Positions 13,837 through 24,000 of a stretch of 64,000 bases of DNA are shown in pieces. The notes beneath the pieces are model-generated. The model did no database searches, was not told the DNA's origin, and saw nothing but the letters and a program-made list of their open reading frames with translations. The stretch's first letter is position 1; the number at the start of each line of letters is the position of its first letter. A program made the translations under genes and the position numbers. Origin of the DNA: Mesorhizobium sp. M4B.F.Ca.ET.058.02.1.1 (GTDB lineage Bacteria > Pseudomonadota > Alphaproteobacteria > Rhizobiales > Rhizobiaceae); contig NZ_CP034450.1 of NCBI RefSeq assembly GCF_003952505.1, forward strand, positions 4,464,001 to 4,528,000, written 5' to 3'.

Positions 13837-14100
13837 TCAGGAAACACCTGTCTTCGGCTCAACCTCGACATGGCGTCCGATCGACCGCAGATATACAGCT
13901 ATCTCGTCCATGAGATGATCGCGTTCGCCGTAGATCTCAGCAATCCTGCGCAGCTGTGGCTCGACGGACCTCCGTTGCGCCGGCGTCAAATCAGCATCGC
14001 CAAAGACATATCCCAAGTTGCCAATCGCGCAAATGTTGCAGCCGGCCTCCACAACTGCTTGCACGAATGCCGGAATGTCTTTTTCTTGCATAGTCTTCAT
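13837..14100 (-). CDS. Small hypothetical protein (87 aa)
   Basis: I do not recognise this protein. The frame begins MKTMQEKDIPAFVQAVVEAG at 14100, preceded by GAGAGG at suitable spacing. The predicted product is an alternating hydrophobic/charged helical protein with one Cys pair (GCNICAIG) and a Gly/Asp-rich middle (NLGYVFGDADLTPAQRR). The amino-acid composition is protein-like, unlike surrounding frames. No membrane segment or signal peptide. It stands alone between decayed stretches, with the thi operon upstream on the same strand. The in-frame extension to 14298 has low-complexity Arg/Pro content and is not used. Confidence 0.55.
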   Translation of the reverse strand: MKTMQEKDIPAFVQAVVEAGCNICAIGNLGYVFGDADLTPAQRRSVEPQLRRIAEIYGERDHLMDEIAVYLRSIGRHVEVEPKTGVS

Positions 14101-15195
14101 GTCGAACCTCTCGTGAATGGCGTGCTTGCGCGCCCATGCTGCCTTTTCAGCGTGTCCTCTGGGCGGCGCAAGCCTTGAGCGTAATTGTGCCGGGCAACCT
14201 CGACTATCCCGTCTGCCACGCTCTTTAGAGTCGGTGGGGTCTGGTGATTGCAGGCTGGGCCACTCAAAAGCCTGCAAGAAGAAAGTCATGGCGACCATTG
14301 CTCAAGATCGCGAGGGTGCGTGCAAGACCTTCCGTTGGCAGTCATGCACGCTCACCCAGCAACTGGGTATTGAGCAACTGGGTCTCACGTCGCGGGTCTC
14401 GTGTGCTTCACAGCCGAAAATAAGGTACCACCGTGGCTATTCTCAAGTGCAGGCTACCTCTTCAGGACACGGCGGAGTGCCTTCCGACGCACCCCTGGTG
14501 CAACGTGCGACCTAACGAGACACATCTCGTTCGCGTTCCCTCGACCTTTCTTCGTATTGCTGCTTGCCCTGCGATTTCAGGCCCTCTGCTAGCTTCTCGG
14601 CCGCTCTTTGGCCTGCAATGTCACTATTCAAGATCATATCCGACATCCCTGGATGGTCATAACCGTAATGCGCATGCAGTTTCCCTCACGAGCAGCGCCT
14701 ATCCGTCGATTAGTTCGTCTTCCGGAACCCGAAGCCCTTTTTATCCGGCGTACCTATCCACCATTCAACCGGTATACCTTTCCCAACTTTGGCGGACCAT
14801 TTACCTCAGGCATGATCATCTCGCGTGACATTTTTTTTGGCGCCATCATCGCACGTGGCATTTTCTAAAAACCAAGACGTGTCAATTTGTAAAATCAAGG
14901 ATGCGGCCGCGCCCGTTGCGAGGATTTGCAGGTAGCTCTTCAGCCCCAACACGATGTGTGAGGCGGCGGTGGAAAAGGCAACCGACGGCGTCGACGCGTC
15001 CTTTGATGATCGCAAGCGATATGCTTCGTCGCGAGCCCAGATTGCGGTCTCGGGCACAAGGCGAGATCACAGTTCTGCGATCTGTGGTAACGCGAGCCCG
15101 CAAAGCGCCGCTGCGGCCACCGCTTTTGGAATCTGGACGAGATTCGTCGTCGTCTGAGATCAGTTGATCGAGCAGTTCGCGCGCGCGGGACGCGC
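14101..15195. other. No gene recognised
   Basis: Only short frames without recognisable features on both strands. A 12-base direct repeat (containing GCAACTGGGT) occurs twice near 14360-14388. The stretch is probably remnant DNA of former plasmid- or island-borne genes next to the scpB relic. Confidence 0.4.
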
Positions 15196-15718
15196 TTGCG
15201 GTGCAGTCTCTCCCGCGAGCTCGCCCGTGACCTTCTCATCGACGACATCCGAGAGCTGCGCGGACGGCCCTATGACCTCGTCGCTGTCGCCGGCGGCTGG
15301 AAGCACCTGACACGGCCGGCCTATGCCGATGCCATCCGCGCCTGCGGAAGCAGCGGGCGTGCCGTGGACCTGACGTGGTCGGACGTGCTGATGCTGATGT
15401 GCATCGGCACTTCCAGCCGATTACCCGCGCCGAATTGTCGTCGGTTTTCGGGAAGTAATCAGTCGCGACCTGATCGGCCATCTGCGGCACCGGCCTGATC
15501 GCGTCGAACCCGCGCAGTCCGACGCCCGGCGCTCCCTACACCTATGTGACGACAAAAGCGTCCTGCTCGAGTTCGGCCTCGACACGCTTCGCGATCTCCC
15601 GGACTGCGAGGCGCTCGAGGATGCCGGGCTGCTGAGCAGAGATGAGCTGCTTGCTGGTGAAATTATGCCAGAGTTGGCTAGTGGCCATGAGGATGCGGGT
15701 TTGGATACGGAGGAATAG
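15196..15718 (+). pseudogene. ScpB-like segregation/condensation protein, frameshifted relic
   Basis: Pieces of a ScpB-type protein (kleisin-associated subunit of the SMC-Scp complex, often carried on rhizobial plasmids) lie in successive frames. The first frame has LLIDDIRELRGRPYDLVAVA and TRPAYADAIRA, ending with VLMLMCI. Another frame continues with HFQPITRAELSSVFGKEVSR. A third reads PTPGAPYTYVTTK, followed by FGLDTLRDLPDCEALEDAGL and a stop at 15718. At least two indels break the frame and the N-terminal winged helix is missing, so this is a pseudogene. Confidence 0.7.
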
Positions 15719-15797
15719 CTTGGCGCTGCAGACGCTGTGGCCACCGGGCTTGCGAGTGCTTCCAGCTTTCCATAGCGAATCTAGCGCGCCCAAGGGC

Positions 15798-15825
15798 GTC
15801 CGAAATTTGTAGGCAAATTTCGGAC
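15798..15825. repeat. Perfect 12-bp inverted repeat
   Basis: GTCCGAAATTTG and its exact complement CAAATTTCGGAC are separated by TAGG. No T-run follows, so it is not a typical intrinsic terminator. It lies about 80 bases after the scpB relic and about 425 bases before the DUF433 gene. It could be an operator or a leftover mobile-element feature. Confidence 0.7.
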
Positions 15826-16250
15826 ATGGACACGGTCAGCGACGTCAAGCAGGCAGCGGTATGCGGCCTCTGCACCGCTGTCGCCCAAAAATTCGTGGCC
15901 ATGGGCAAGCCCCACTTGAGACCCCAGAGAGAACGCTCGTGAGCGATGGAAACGGTTTTGGTCCAAAGCTTGATACAGATGGCCTGCAGATGGGTGTAGG
16001 GTTTCAAAGCGCTCGAAGACGCGCCTTCGCAGAGTTAAAAGTCCGCGACGAACTCGTGTGTCGTTTGTCGCCAACTGCAAATTCGATAGTTAGCGCAATT
16101 ATACTGCGCCGAGTCTGCCATCTCGAGCCCCAAGGGTTTGTGAGGCCTCTCGGCTCACCACCGCCTTTGCTAACCGCCGTGATTCCAAAGACGCGTGCCT
16201 TTACGGAGGGGGTCAAACGGCCTATATTATTCTTTATAAGGAGAAGAATA
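15826..16250. other. Upstream region of the toxin-antitoxin pair
   Basis: No recognisable gene. An open frame runs through into the DUF433 gene on the plus strand, but its first 130 codons (15861-16250) do not resemble the family. An AT-rich stretch just before 16251 (CCTATATTATTC) probably contains the promoter. Confidence 0.4.
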
Positions 16251-16901
16251 ATGGGCACACTTGCTCGCATCTACACCCCCGCAGAGGCAGCCGCCGTCAG
16301 CGGGATAGGAATCAAGGCCGTGCACAATGCGATCGACAAACGCATTGTCGATACTGTGCCAAGCACTGCTCGGCGCATCGGTGGGGTCGTCCGACGGGCA
16401 TTGACCGGCGAGGATTTGCTGCGGCTCAAGCTTTGGTATGGCGTGGGTGCGACATTGCCCGCTGATCGTCGCTACCGCCTGTTCGAGGAAATCAAAGCTG
16501 CCCCAAGGGCCAAGACCGTAAGGGCCGACGACCTGCTGATCGTCGACGTCGCCGAGGCACGTAAACAGCTCAAAGCGCGCATCGTGGATCTTGATGAAGC
16601 GGAGGCCGCCATCGGCCGCGTTAAAGGGGTGATGGGCGGAGAGCCTGTCTTCAAAGGAACCCGCATCCCTGTTCGTATGATCACGACGATGCTAGCGCAG
16701 GGCGCAGATGAAGCGGAGGTTCTGGAGGGATATCCGAAGCTAACGCCGCGCGTGATTGAGCTCGCCAGAATGTGGGTCGCCGCGCACCCGGTTCGTGGGC
16801 GGCCTAAGAAGCTGGTCGAGCAGGGCGTGAAAATAAAGTCGTCGAAGCGCGTGGTTTTGAAGGGCGACCCAGGTCCGTCGGCCAGGTCGAGACGCGTGTG
16901 A
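16251..16901 (+). CDS. DUF433-domain protein, putative antitoxin
   Basis: A 216-residue protein with an N-terminal helix-turn-helix-like segment (IYTPAEAAAVSGIGIKAVH) and a C-terminal DUF433 domain marked by GEPVFKGTRIPVRMITTML and YPKLTPRVIELA. DUF433 proteins commonly pair with DUF5615 PIN-like proteins as putative type II toxin-antitoxin modules, and the next gene is exactly that. I choose the ATG at 16251 because AAGGAG precedes it at the right distance and family similarity begins there. The basic C-terminal tail (KIKSSKRVVLKGD) could bind DNA or the toxin. Role inferred from family and context. Confidence 0.8.
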   Translation: MGTLARIYTPAEAAAVSGIGIKAVHNAIDKRIVDTVPSTARRIGGVVRRALTGEDLLRLKLWYGVGATLPADRRYRLFEEIKAAPRAKTVRADDLLIVDVAEARKQLKARIVDLDEAEAAIGRVKGVMGGEPVFKGTRIPVRMITTMLAQGADEAEVLEGYPKLTPRVIELARMWVAAHPVRGRPKKLVEQGVKIKSSKRVVLKGDPGPSARSRRV

Positions 16902-16905
16902 CCTC

Positions 16906-17283
16906 GTGAGGTTTCTGATCGATGAGTGCCTGCACACGTCTCTGGTTGCGGTAGCCCAAGAACGCGGACATGAAGCAAACCACGTCAACTGGCTTGGGCT
17001 AAGCGGCGAAACCGACTGGGACCTCATGCCGCTCATTATCGATGAGGATTTCACCTTCGTCACCAACAATGCTAAGGACTTCAGGAAGCTCTATGCCAAA
17101 GAACCGGTTCACGCCGGCCTGATTATCGTCGTCCCTCAGGTCGGGCCTGAAAAACAGAGAGAGCTCTTCGATGCTCTCCTCGAGGATCTTGGCCCAGAGG
17201 AATTCCTGATTAATGAAGTTATCGAAATCGAGATCGAAAACGGCATTGCAATCGTAACACGATACGATCTGCCGTCGCCCTAG
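16906..17283 (+). CDS. DUF5615 PIN-like protein, putative toxin
   Basis: A 125-residue PIN-like (Mut7-C/DUF5615) protein that starts with GTG four bases after the upstream stop. It has the acidic N-terminal motif RFLIDECLH, the WDLMPLIIDEDFTFVTNNAK motif followed by DF, and a C-terminal acidic run (EVIEIEIENG). DUF5615 proteins are predicted RNases and act as the toxin partner of DUF433 proteins, though activity has been shown for few. The pair ends convergently with the YhaN-like gene, at the edge of the defence-like island. Confidence 0.8.
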   Translation: MRFLIDECLHTSLVAVAQERGHEANHVNWLGLSGETDWDLMPLIIDEDFTFVTNNAKDFRKLYAKEPVHAGLIIVVPQVGPEKQRELFDALLEDLGPEEFLINEVIEIEIENGIAIVTRYDLPSP

Positions 17284-17304
17284 CTGAGGCTGCGCGATCT
17301 CCGC

Positions 17305-19937
17305 TTATGACCGACCCGGTTGCCAGTCGCTCATCTGCAAAATGTTACCGCCGAGTTTTGCAAACGCGCGTTGGCGGCAGGAGAAAACGAGAATCTGCTG
17401 ATCGTGTGATTGACGATGCAAAGCGTCGAACATGCGCTCGATGCGGTCGTCATCGGAATAAACCAAAGCGTCATCCAGGATAACCGGTGTGGGTCGGCCG
17501 TCGCGGGCAAGCAAACGGGCGAAGGCCAGACGTGTCAGAACCGAAAGCTGTTCTCGCATGCCGCCACTCAACCTATCGACATCCTCATCCTGACCATTGC
17601 GGCGAACGGTCTGTGGCAACAGTGTGTTCTCGTCGAACACTATGGAGATGTCATCGAATAGCAATCCAAGCAGCGGTCGCAGCTCGGACATGACCGGCTT
17701 CAGATAAAGATCGCGTGCCGTCGAGCGCGCAGCGACCAGCGTCGTGCGCAGCCGGTCGAGGACGGCTTTTTCGAATTCGAAGCGTCTCGCTCGCTCTCCA
17801 GCGATTTCCAATTTTTCTGTGGCCTCGCGCAAAGCTTCTTCCACCGCGTCGTCGGACCGAGTGCGAATATGGCCATTGAGATCGGCCAGGGTTACACGCA
17901 ACTGACTTGCTTCCTGTGTGGCGGCATCCTGAACCGAACGGGCGCGGCGCAGAACGGCTTCAGCGCTGGTGAGATCGCGAGCGCCGTCGCGCAGGGGAGC
18001 AGCGCGCATTTCGGCCGCTTCGCGCAGCTTTTGTCGTGCGGTGGCCTCGGTGAGCAGCAAGCGCCCCTTTTCCTCGCGCGCTGCATCGGGTCCCAATATG
18101 ACCTCGAGGCTGGTCAGTTCCGCCTGGATGGTGACATAAGCCGTCTCCGCAGCCATGACAGCCTCGTCGGCATGGCTGCGCAAAGGCAAGGCCTCGCGCA
18201 CGCTGTTGCGTGTTGTCGCCACACGCTGCTCGGCTGCGGCATGATGTTGCCGGATCTGTTCTGGATCGACTTTGAGTTCGAGGTCCCCGGCCCCGAGGGC
18301 ACTCAGACGAGCAAGCTCCTCGTGTAATTGCTGTATCCCCTTGGGCGCGAGATCGGCAAGTCGCTGACGCGCCAAGCCCAGTTCGGTAGCTTTGTCGCGC
18401 GCTTCCACTAGGCGCTGGCGTGCCGTCCTGAGGCTATCGACACCGAGGGACGCAAGCAGGCTGCGGTGCTTCGCTTCGGCGTCTTCGATGGTCCGGTCGG
18501 CCTGCTGCGGCCGATTCGATCGCAGGGTCAAGGCTCCGATGCCGGCAATATCCAGGCGTACGGTGCCAGCAAAGCTTTGGTCTTCTGCATGGGGCAAGGG
18601 CTTGGCATCGATGGTCACCAAATCGGCGGCGCCGTCCCGGTATTCCATGCATAGCGTCGGCAGGGTTGCCAGGTGAGCTGCACGAAGGCTGGCGATCTCG
18701 ATTTCGAGCGCCTGGAGTTGCTCGACAGCTTGTTCCGGCACCGCCAGCATCGCCAGTGCTGCCTCTCCATCTTCGATCTGGGTTCTGGCGACTTCGGCTT
18801 GTTTCAACCGGTTGTCCGAGCCGGCCAGTTGTTCGGCAGCGTCACGCGCCAAAAGAGTCGCATCCAGCCGCGCGAGCAATTCGCGTGCTTCGCGCTCTTC
18901 CAGTTCGGCTGCTTGAACTTCGCCCATCGCTTGTTCGTTTTCGGCAATGGCAGAAGCGCGCCGATCGAGAACCTCACTGCGGCGAAGCTGCGCAATCGTC
19001 GACTGCTGGCGCAAATCCGTGGCTCGTTTGAGCGCGGTCCGAAAACTATCGAGGGCCTGCTGCGCCGCGTCGTGGTGAATTGCGGCAAGGGCAGCTTCCG
19101 CCTCGGCGGCTTTCAAGGCTTCGCTGTGCGATTTGGCGGCCTCGACTGCGGCTTCCGCGGCCGAGATGGCTTCCCGCCGAGTGGCGCCTTCTTCGGGGTT
19201 TTCAAGCTCAGACAGACGCGCCAACGCCATGCGCCGCTTGTCGAGCGAATCGCGCAGACCGGTGACTTCGGCGCTGAGACGCTGCTCGTCTTTCACCAGC
19301 TTGTCACGCTCGTCGAGCGCTGCCGCATAGAGACCGCCGCTCTTGGGACGCAGCGTTGACGTAACCAGGCTATAGAGTTCTTCTTCACATGCCGCGGCGA
19401 TTTCGGCCATGCGTCGCCCGCCGGTCAGGGCTTCAACTTCCCCTGAACCGAGGACAGTAGGCTTTCGCGCACGCGTTTTTCGCCGTCCTCCTCGCTTTTG
19501 CTGCGCCTTTCGATGCCGGTGACCCCTTGGCGAACCCAGAGCAATCCTGCCGGTCCTGCGCTTCCGCCATGGATTAGTTTGCCGATAAAGGCTTCGGCCT
19601 CATCGGCTTGAGCCAACAGTCGCCCGCCGTCGAGGTCAATAACGCTGGCCAGCCTGCCGCCATAAAACTGCTTGGCAAGTCGATAGCGTCCTTCTGAAGT
19701 GGTGATGTCGGCCTCCACCACCGGATTGCCCCCACTGTAAGGCCGCAACAGTCGCACGCCTTCGGGTGTGCCCGTGTGAGGCTGGAAAAAGAGTGCGTGC
19801 AGCGCTTCGAAGAAGGTTGATTTGCCGAACTCATTGACCGCGCAAAGCACGTTGACGCCGTCGCCGATGTTTTCGATGGCGACGCCTTGCCCGGCGAACC
19901 GTTTGACGTTGTGGAGCCGAAGGGCCGTAAGTTTCAT
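17305..19937 (-). pseudogene. YhaN/SbcC-like SMC ATPase, split by one frameshift
   Basis: An SMC/Rad50-like ATPase of the YhaN type, partner of the neighbouring phosphoesterase. The N-terminal frame (from ATG 19937, MKLTALRLHNVKRFAG) carries the Walker A NEFGKSTFFEALHALF and stops at 19425. The rest (MAEIAAACEEELYSLV onward) is open in another frame from 19410 to 17305. It holds a long Ala/Glu-rich coiled coil, the ABC signature LSGGMREQLSVLTRLAF and Walker B PVILDDALVYSDDD. Adding one base in the G-run near 19430 would rejoin the frames as QGEVEALTGGRRMAEI, so a single deletion, or a homopolymer sequencing error, accounts for the break. Restored length is about 883 residues. The start overlaps the stop of the phosphoesterase gene (ATGA). 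Confidence 0.8.
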
Positions 19938-21058
19938 GATCCCATCGCCTCGCAATAGCTGAACAACCGAACCAGTGCTTCTCGCGATATGTCGCGTTCG
20001 ACAGCCGACCGGGTTTCGTCGCTGCTTTCATCCAACAGTGCCTGCGCTGCCTCGCGAAGGGCACCAGAGCGGTCGATCCGATCCAAATCGCCACTTTCGC
20101 AGTCGGTCGCGAGCCCGTCCCCGTCCAGTTCCAGATAGGCGAAGTCGGGCGCGGCTACCGCGATCGCCGCTTGAAGGATCGTTCGCCCACTTAACCGCAC
20201 CCGGCCAGACGCGGCAATTCGCAGCAAAGTCTGACGCCGCAGATGAGCCGGTGGAAGCAACGCTTCAAATGCCGCGGCGCTGTCGTCGCCAGACAGCAGA
20301 TGCAGGGGAGCGGTTTTCCAGGAAAAGCTAGCTGTTTCAACGGCCACGATCTCGGGCACGGCGCCAGGCCCGGCAATGGAAACGACAAGGGCCTGACCGG
20401 GTGTATCATGCTTGAAACGGTCAGGTTCGGGCGCACCGCTATAACGGCTGCGCTCATTGATGGTGACGGGTCCGTGCCAGTCGCCAAGTGCCAGATAATC
20501 GAGGCCGGCCTTAGTCGCGCGATCTGGTGCAATGACATCGGACGCTGCTGAATCTTCGGAAAAGTTCTGAATAGCGCCATGAGCAAGGCCGAGCCGGATG
20601 GCGCCTTGCGGCGTCGCGGCGCTGTTCATCCACTCGGTAAGGTCGCGACCGGGTCTGCGGGTGGTGCAAGGTGCAGGCAGCAGCGCCACGTCCGCGCCAA
20701 TGGTCAGGGTTTCGGGCCGCGTCGCCAGCAGGACATTGTCCGGCACAACGCTGTCCGCTGCACTCCACAATTGATCAGCCAACAGGGAATCATGGTTGCC
20801 AGGCAGCAATATCCAGCGCAGAGGCGCGCTCTGGCTCATCTCGGCCATGGCCTGCCGCAACATCGCTGGAGTGGGCGTTTCGGTATCGAACGTATCGCCG
20901 GCCAGAAGTATGGTGGATGCACCATGGACGCGTGCCTGCTCTGCCAGCCGGCTGATCGCGCCATGGCGCGCTTCACGGAGCCGCCCGCGCAGATCCTCTG
21001 GCATGTTGCCGAACCGCTTGCCGATATGAAGATCGGAGCTGTGGATGAATCGAAACAT
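19934..21058 (-). CDS. SbcD/YhaO-like metallophosphoesterase (DNA exonuclease)
   Basis: A 374-residue calcineurin-like phosphoesterase resembling SbcD/Mre11/YhaO nucleases. Metal-binding motifs are in order: IHSSDLHIGKRFG, LLAGDTFDTE, LPGNHDS, GLAHG and LALGDWHGP. It pairs with the YhaN-like ATPase as in SbcCD or YhaO-YhaN complexes, which trim or cut DNA ends. The ATG at 21058 has GGAG upstream and gives the canonical N terminus MFRFIHSSDLHIG; the much longer open frame lies inside the helicase gene. It starts 13 bases after the helicase stop, so the three genes form an operon. Confidence 0.88.
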   Translation of the reverse strand: MFRFIHSSDLHIGKRFGNMPEDLRGRLREARHGAISRLAEQARVHGASTILLAGDTFDTETPTPAMLRQAMAEMSQSAPLRWILLPGNHDSLLADQLWSAADSVVPDNVLLATRPETLTIGADVALLPAPCTTRRPGRDLTEWMNSAATPQGAIRLGLAHGAIQNFSEDSAASDVIAPDRATKAGLDYLALGDWHGPVTINERSRYSGAPEPDRFKHDTPGQALVVSIAGPGAVPEIVAVETASFSWKTAPLHLLSGDDSAAAFEALLPPAHLRRQTLLRIAASGRVRLSGRTILQAAIAVAAPDFAYLELDGDGLATDCESGDLDRIDRSGALREAAQALLDESSDETRSAVERDISREALVRLFSYCEAMGS

Positions 21059-21071
21059 GGAGTCTCCGAGA

Positions 21072-24000
21072 CTATGTCGATGCCAGGTTGCGCTGGGCGC
21101 GATCGATGGCTTCATCCAGCCGGGAGCGTGAAATCGCCGCAAGTCGCTCGACACCGAGCAGACGTGCAAGGTCGAGAGCGGGGTCGGACTGTTCCAGAAT
21201 GTCCTCGTTCGCAACGACGACAGCGGCCAGCTCGGCGATTGGAATGTCGGCAATGGACCGGCGGGCATCGGCATCGAACGGCATGCGATAATCAAGCAGG
21301 TCGACCACCGTCCCTCTCTTCCATAGGAAGCTGCCGCTGGATTCTTCAGTTCTATCGAACTCGCGCAGATGCAGGTCGATCCGCTCCCGAATCTTGTTGC
21401 CCGTTCTGAGCCAGCCATGCGCCCGTGCGATGCGCTGCGCAAGGACGTCATCTCGCAGAGGTCCTTCCTGCTCGATCACCGCGTCGACCATGGACCGCAG
21501 CGTGCCTCGGTAGACGAAGTCATAAAACTGATCCGGGCTGGTGGAAAATCCGGTTAGATCAGTCAGGCGATAACGGCCGCCCGTCGGTACGGTATCATGC
21601 GTCGAATGCGCGGCCGCAGGCAAAATTCCTGCAGATGCCGATGGGCGCTCTCCCGTCGCGAGGGGAGCGGCGACAAGTTCTGGCTCTGATTTTATCGACG
21701 GATGTTCCGGTTCGCCGGCCGATGCTAGGTCTTCGGCTGGCAATGGGTCCATGGGGTCGACCTTATGTCCCATGTCCCAATGGATCGCGGCTTCACTTTC
21801 CTGTTGTTCAGCCTGTTTGCGACGGCTTTCCTCGAGCAGCGCGGCCAGGCTGGCATGAAGCCTCTCGGTGCAACCTTCGAGATCAAACCACCAATCGGTT
21901 GACCATACCCGGACAATGTTCCACCCGAGGCCGCGCAGGACCTGCTCGCGGACCTTGTCTCGATCTCGCGCCGTGGCAGAACTGTGATAGGTCGCGCCGT
22001 CGCATTCGACCCCAGCCAGATAGGCGCCGGCGAGATCGGGATGCCGGATCCCTATATCCACTCGAAAGCCCGAAATGCCGACTTGAGGAACGATGGTCCA
22101 TCCGCGCTTCTCAAGCTCGGCAGCGACGGCCTCCTCGAAAGGGGATTCCAGGGCTCCGACCGATCCGCGTTCCTGCGCTGGCAATGCCACAGCGCCGCGT
22201 TCGGCAAAATCGAGAAAGGCTTTGAGATGCTGTACGCCGATCGCTTTGGTTCGGTTGGGGTCGATCTGGTCGGCGGCAAAACCTGAAAATACGATCAGTT
22301 CCTGCCGCGCACGCGTCACCGCGACATTCAGCCGGCGTTCGCCGCCGTCCCGATTCAGCGCGCCGAAATCCATGCTGCGCTTGCCGGCATTATCTTGCGA
22401 AAAGGTGATCGAAAACAGGATTATGTCACGCTCGTCCCCTTGGACATTTTCCAGATTCTTGACGATGGCGGGCTCAATACGCTCGTCGGCAAAGAACCAT
22501 TCAAGCTCCGGCTCTGTCTGGCGTGCCTTGTCGAAAAGGTCGAGGATGAGCGACTGCTGTTGCGCGTTGAAAGTGATGACTCCGAGCGTGGGTCGGTCCT
22601 TTTCCGGTAGGGCCAGCCAACGCCGCATCCTGCTGACCGCCTCGTCGGTTACCGCTTGGGCTTCGATTCGATTGGTGCGGCTTTTGCCACGGTCATAGAT
22701 GCCGGTCGTGATTTTTCGCAGCTGAACTGCCCGATCTTCCACCGTTGGCGAAGGGAATGTGATGAGCCGGTTCTGATAGTAGTGATGGTTGGAAAAGGCG
22801 ATCAGCGACTCATTGCGGCTACGATAATGCCAGCGCAGGTCACGTACCGGGATGCCGGCCGCTTTGGCTTCGTCGAGAATGCTCTCAAGATCCTTTTCGT
22901 GTTCGACGACTTCCTCGTCCTCCTCGTTGCGGCCAAAGAAATTGGTGGGCGGCAACTGCTTGGGATCGCCTACGATTATGGTTTGATGGGCTCGCGCGAT
23001 GGCACCGACGGCGTCCCAGGTGGTGATCTGCGATGCTTCGTCGAAAATCACCACGTCGAACAGGGCTTGGTCGGGCGGTAGATATTGAGCGATTGAAAGA
23101 GGGGACATCAGCATGCACGGCGCGAGCTTGGCAAAGCTCGTCGGCATCGCGCCAATCATCTCGCGGATTGACCGGCTGGGCCGCTGCAATTCCATCTGAT
23201 GGCGCAACAGGCCCAACTCGGAATTGCGCGGGACGCCTTGCACAGCCGGCAAACCATGAGCGATGGCACTGATGACGCGAAGGCTTGCTTGAGCGCGGAC
23301 AAGATCGTCGATTTCCCGGAAATCTTCGATGGCGTGCTCGTGCTGGAAGCGACGGAAATTCCGCAGCACCGGATCGGCATCCAGCGTGGCCGGCAGCCAC
23401 CAGCGTACATAGGCCAGGCGGAACGCGGATTGAGCTTCAGCTGGTCGCACTAGACCCGCCTCGATATCGTCGACCAACGCTCCCAGATTGTGACTGACAG
23501 CCCTGCGACGAATGCCGCACCACGAAGTCCAGTCCCGGAGAAGATGACGGGCGTCGAGCAAGTCTCCCATCGCAGTCGTCAATTCGGTCAGCGGGTTATC
23601 ATGTTCTGCCCAAGAAGGCGTCTTTCCAGCAGGGATCGCAAATTGGGTCTTGGCAGCCTCGAATGCTGCAGAAGCCGCAAGGAAGCGGGCTGCCCCATAG
23701 CGCATCGTGCTATCTGCTGCACCGCTTCGCAGGCTCGGGGCGGTTGCTTGCAGGAGCGCTTTGAAATCCTCCGTGCCGAGGCCGGGCAGGCGTAGCGTCT
23801 GTCGAAGCCTTTCGGCCATCGAGAGTATCTGATCGATACGGTGGGTGTCGGTATCAAGTGCGGCAAATCCGATCGGCTTCCCAGATAGGATGTTGGCTTC
23901 GACAGTGGCCCGGCGGTCCTGCATCAGGCGCAACAGCAGCAAGTCGTGCTGAGGATCGGCTACCCCCTCTGTGACATAGCCTTGAAGCAGCTTCTGGACT

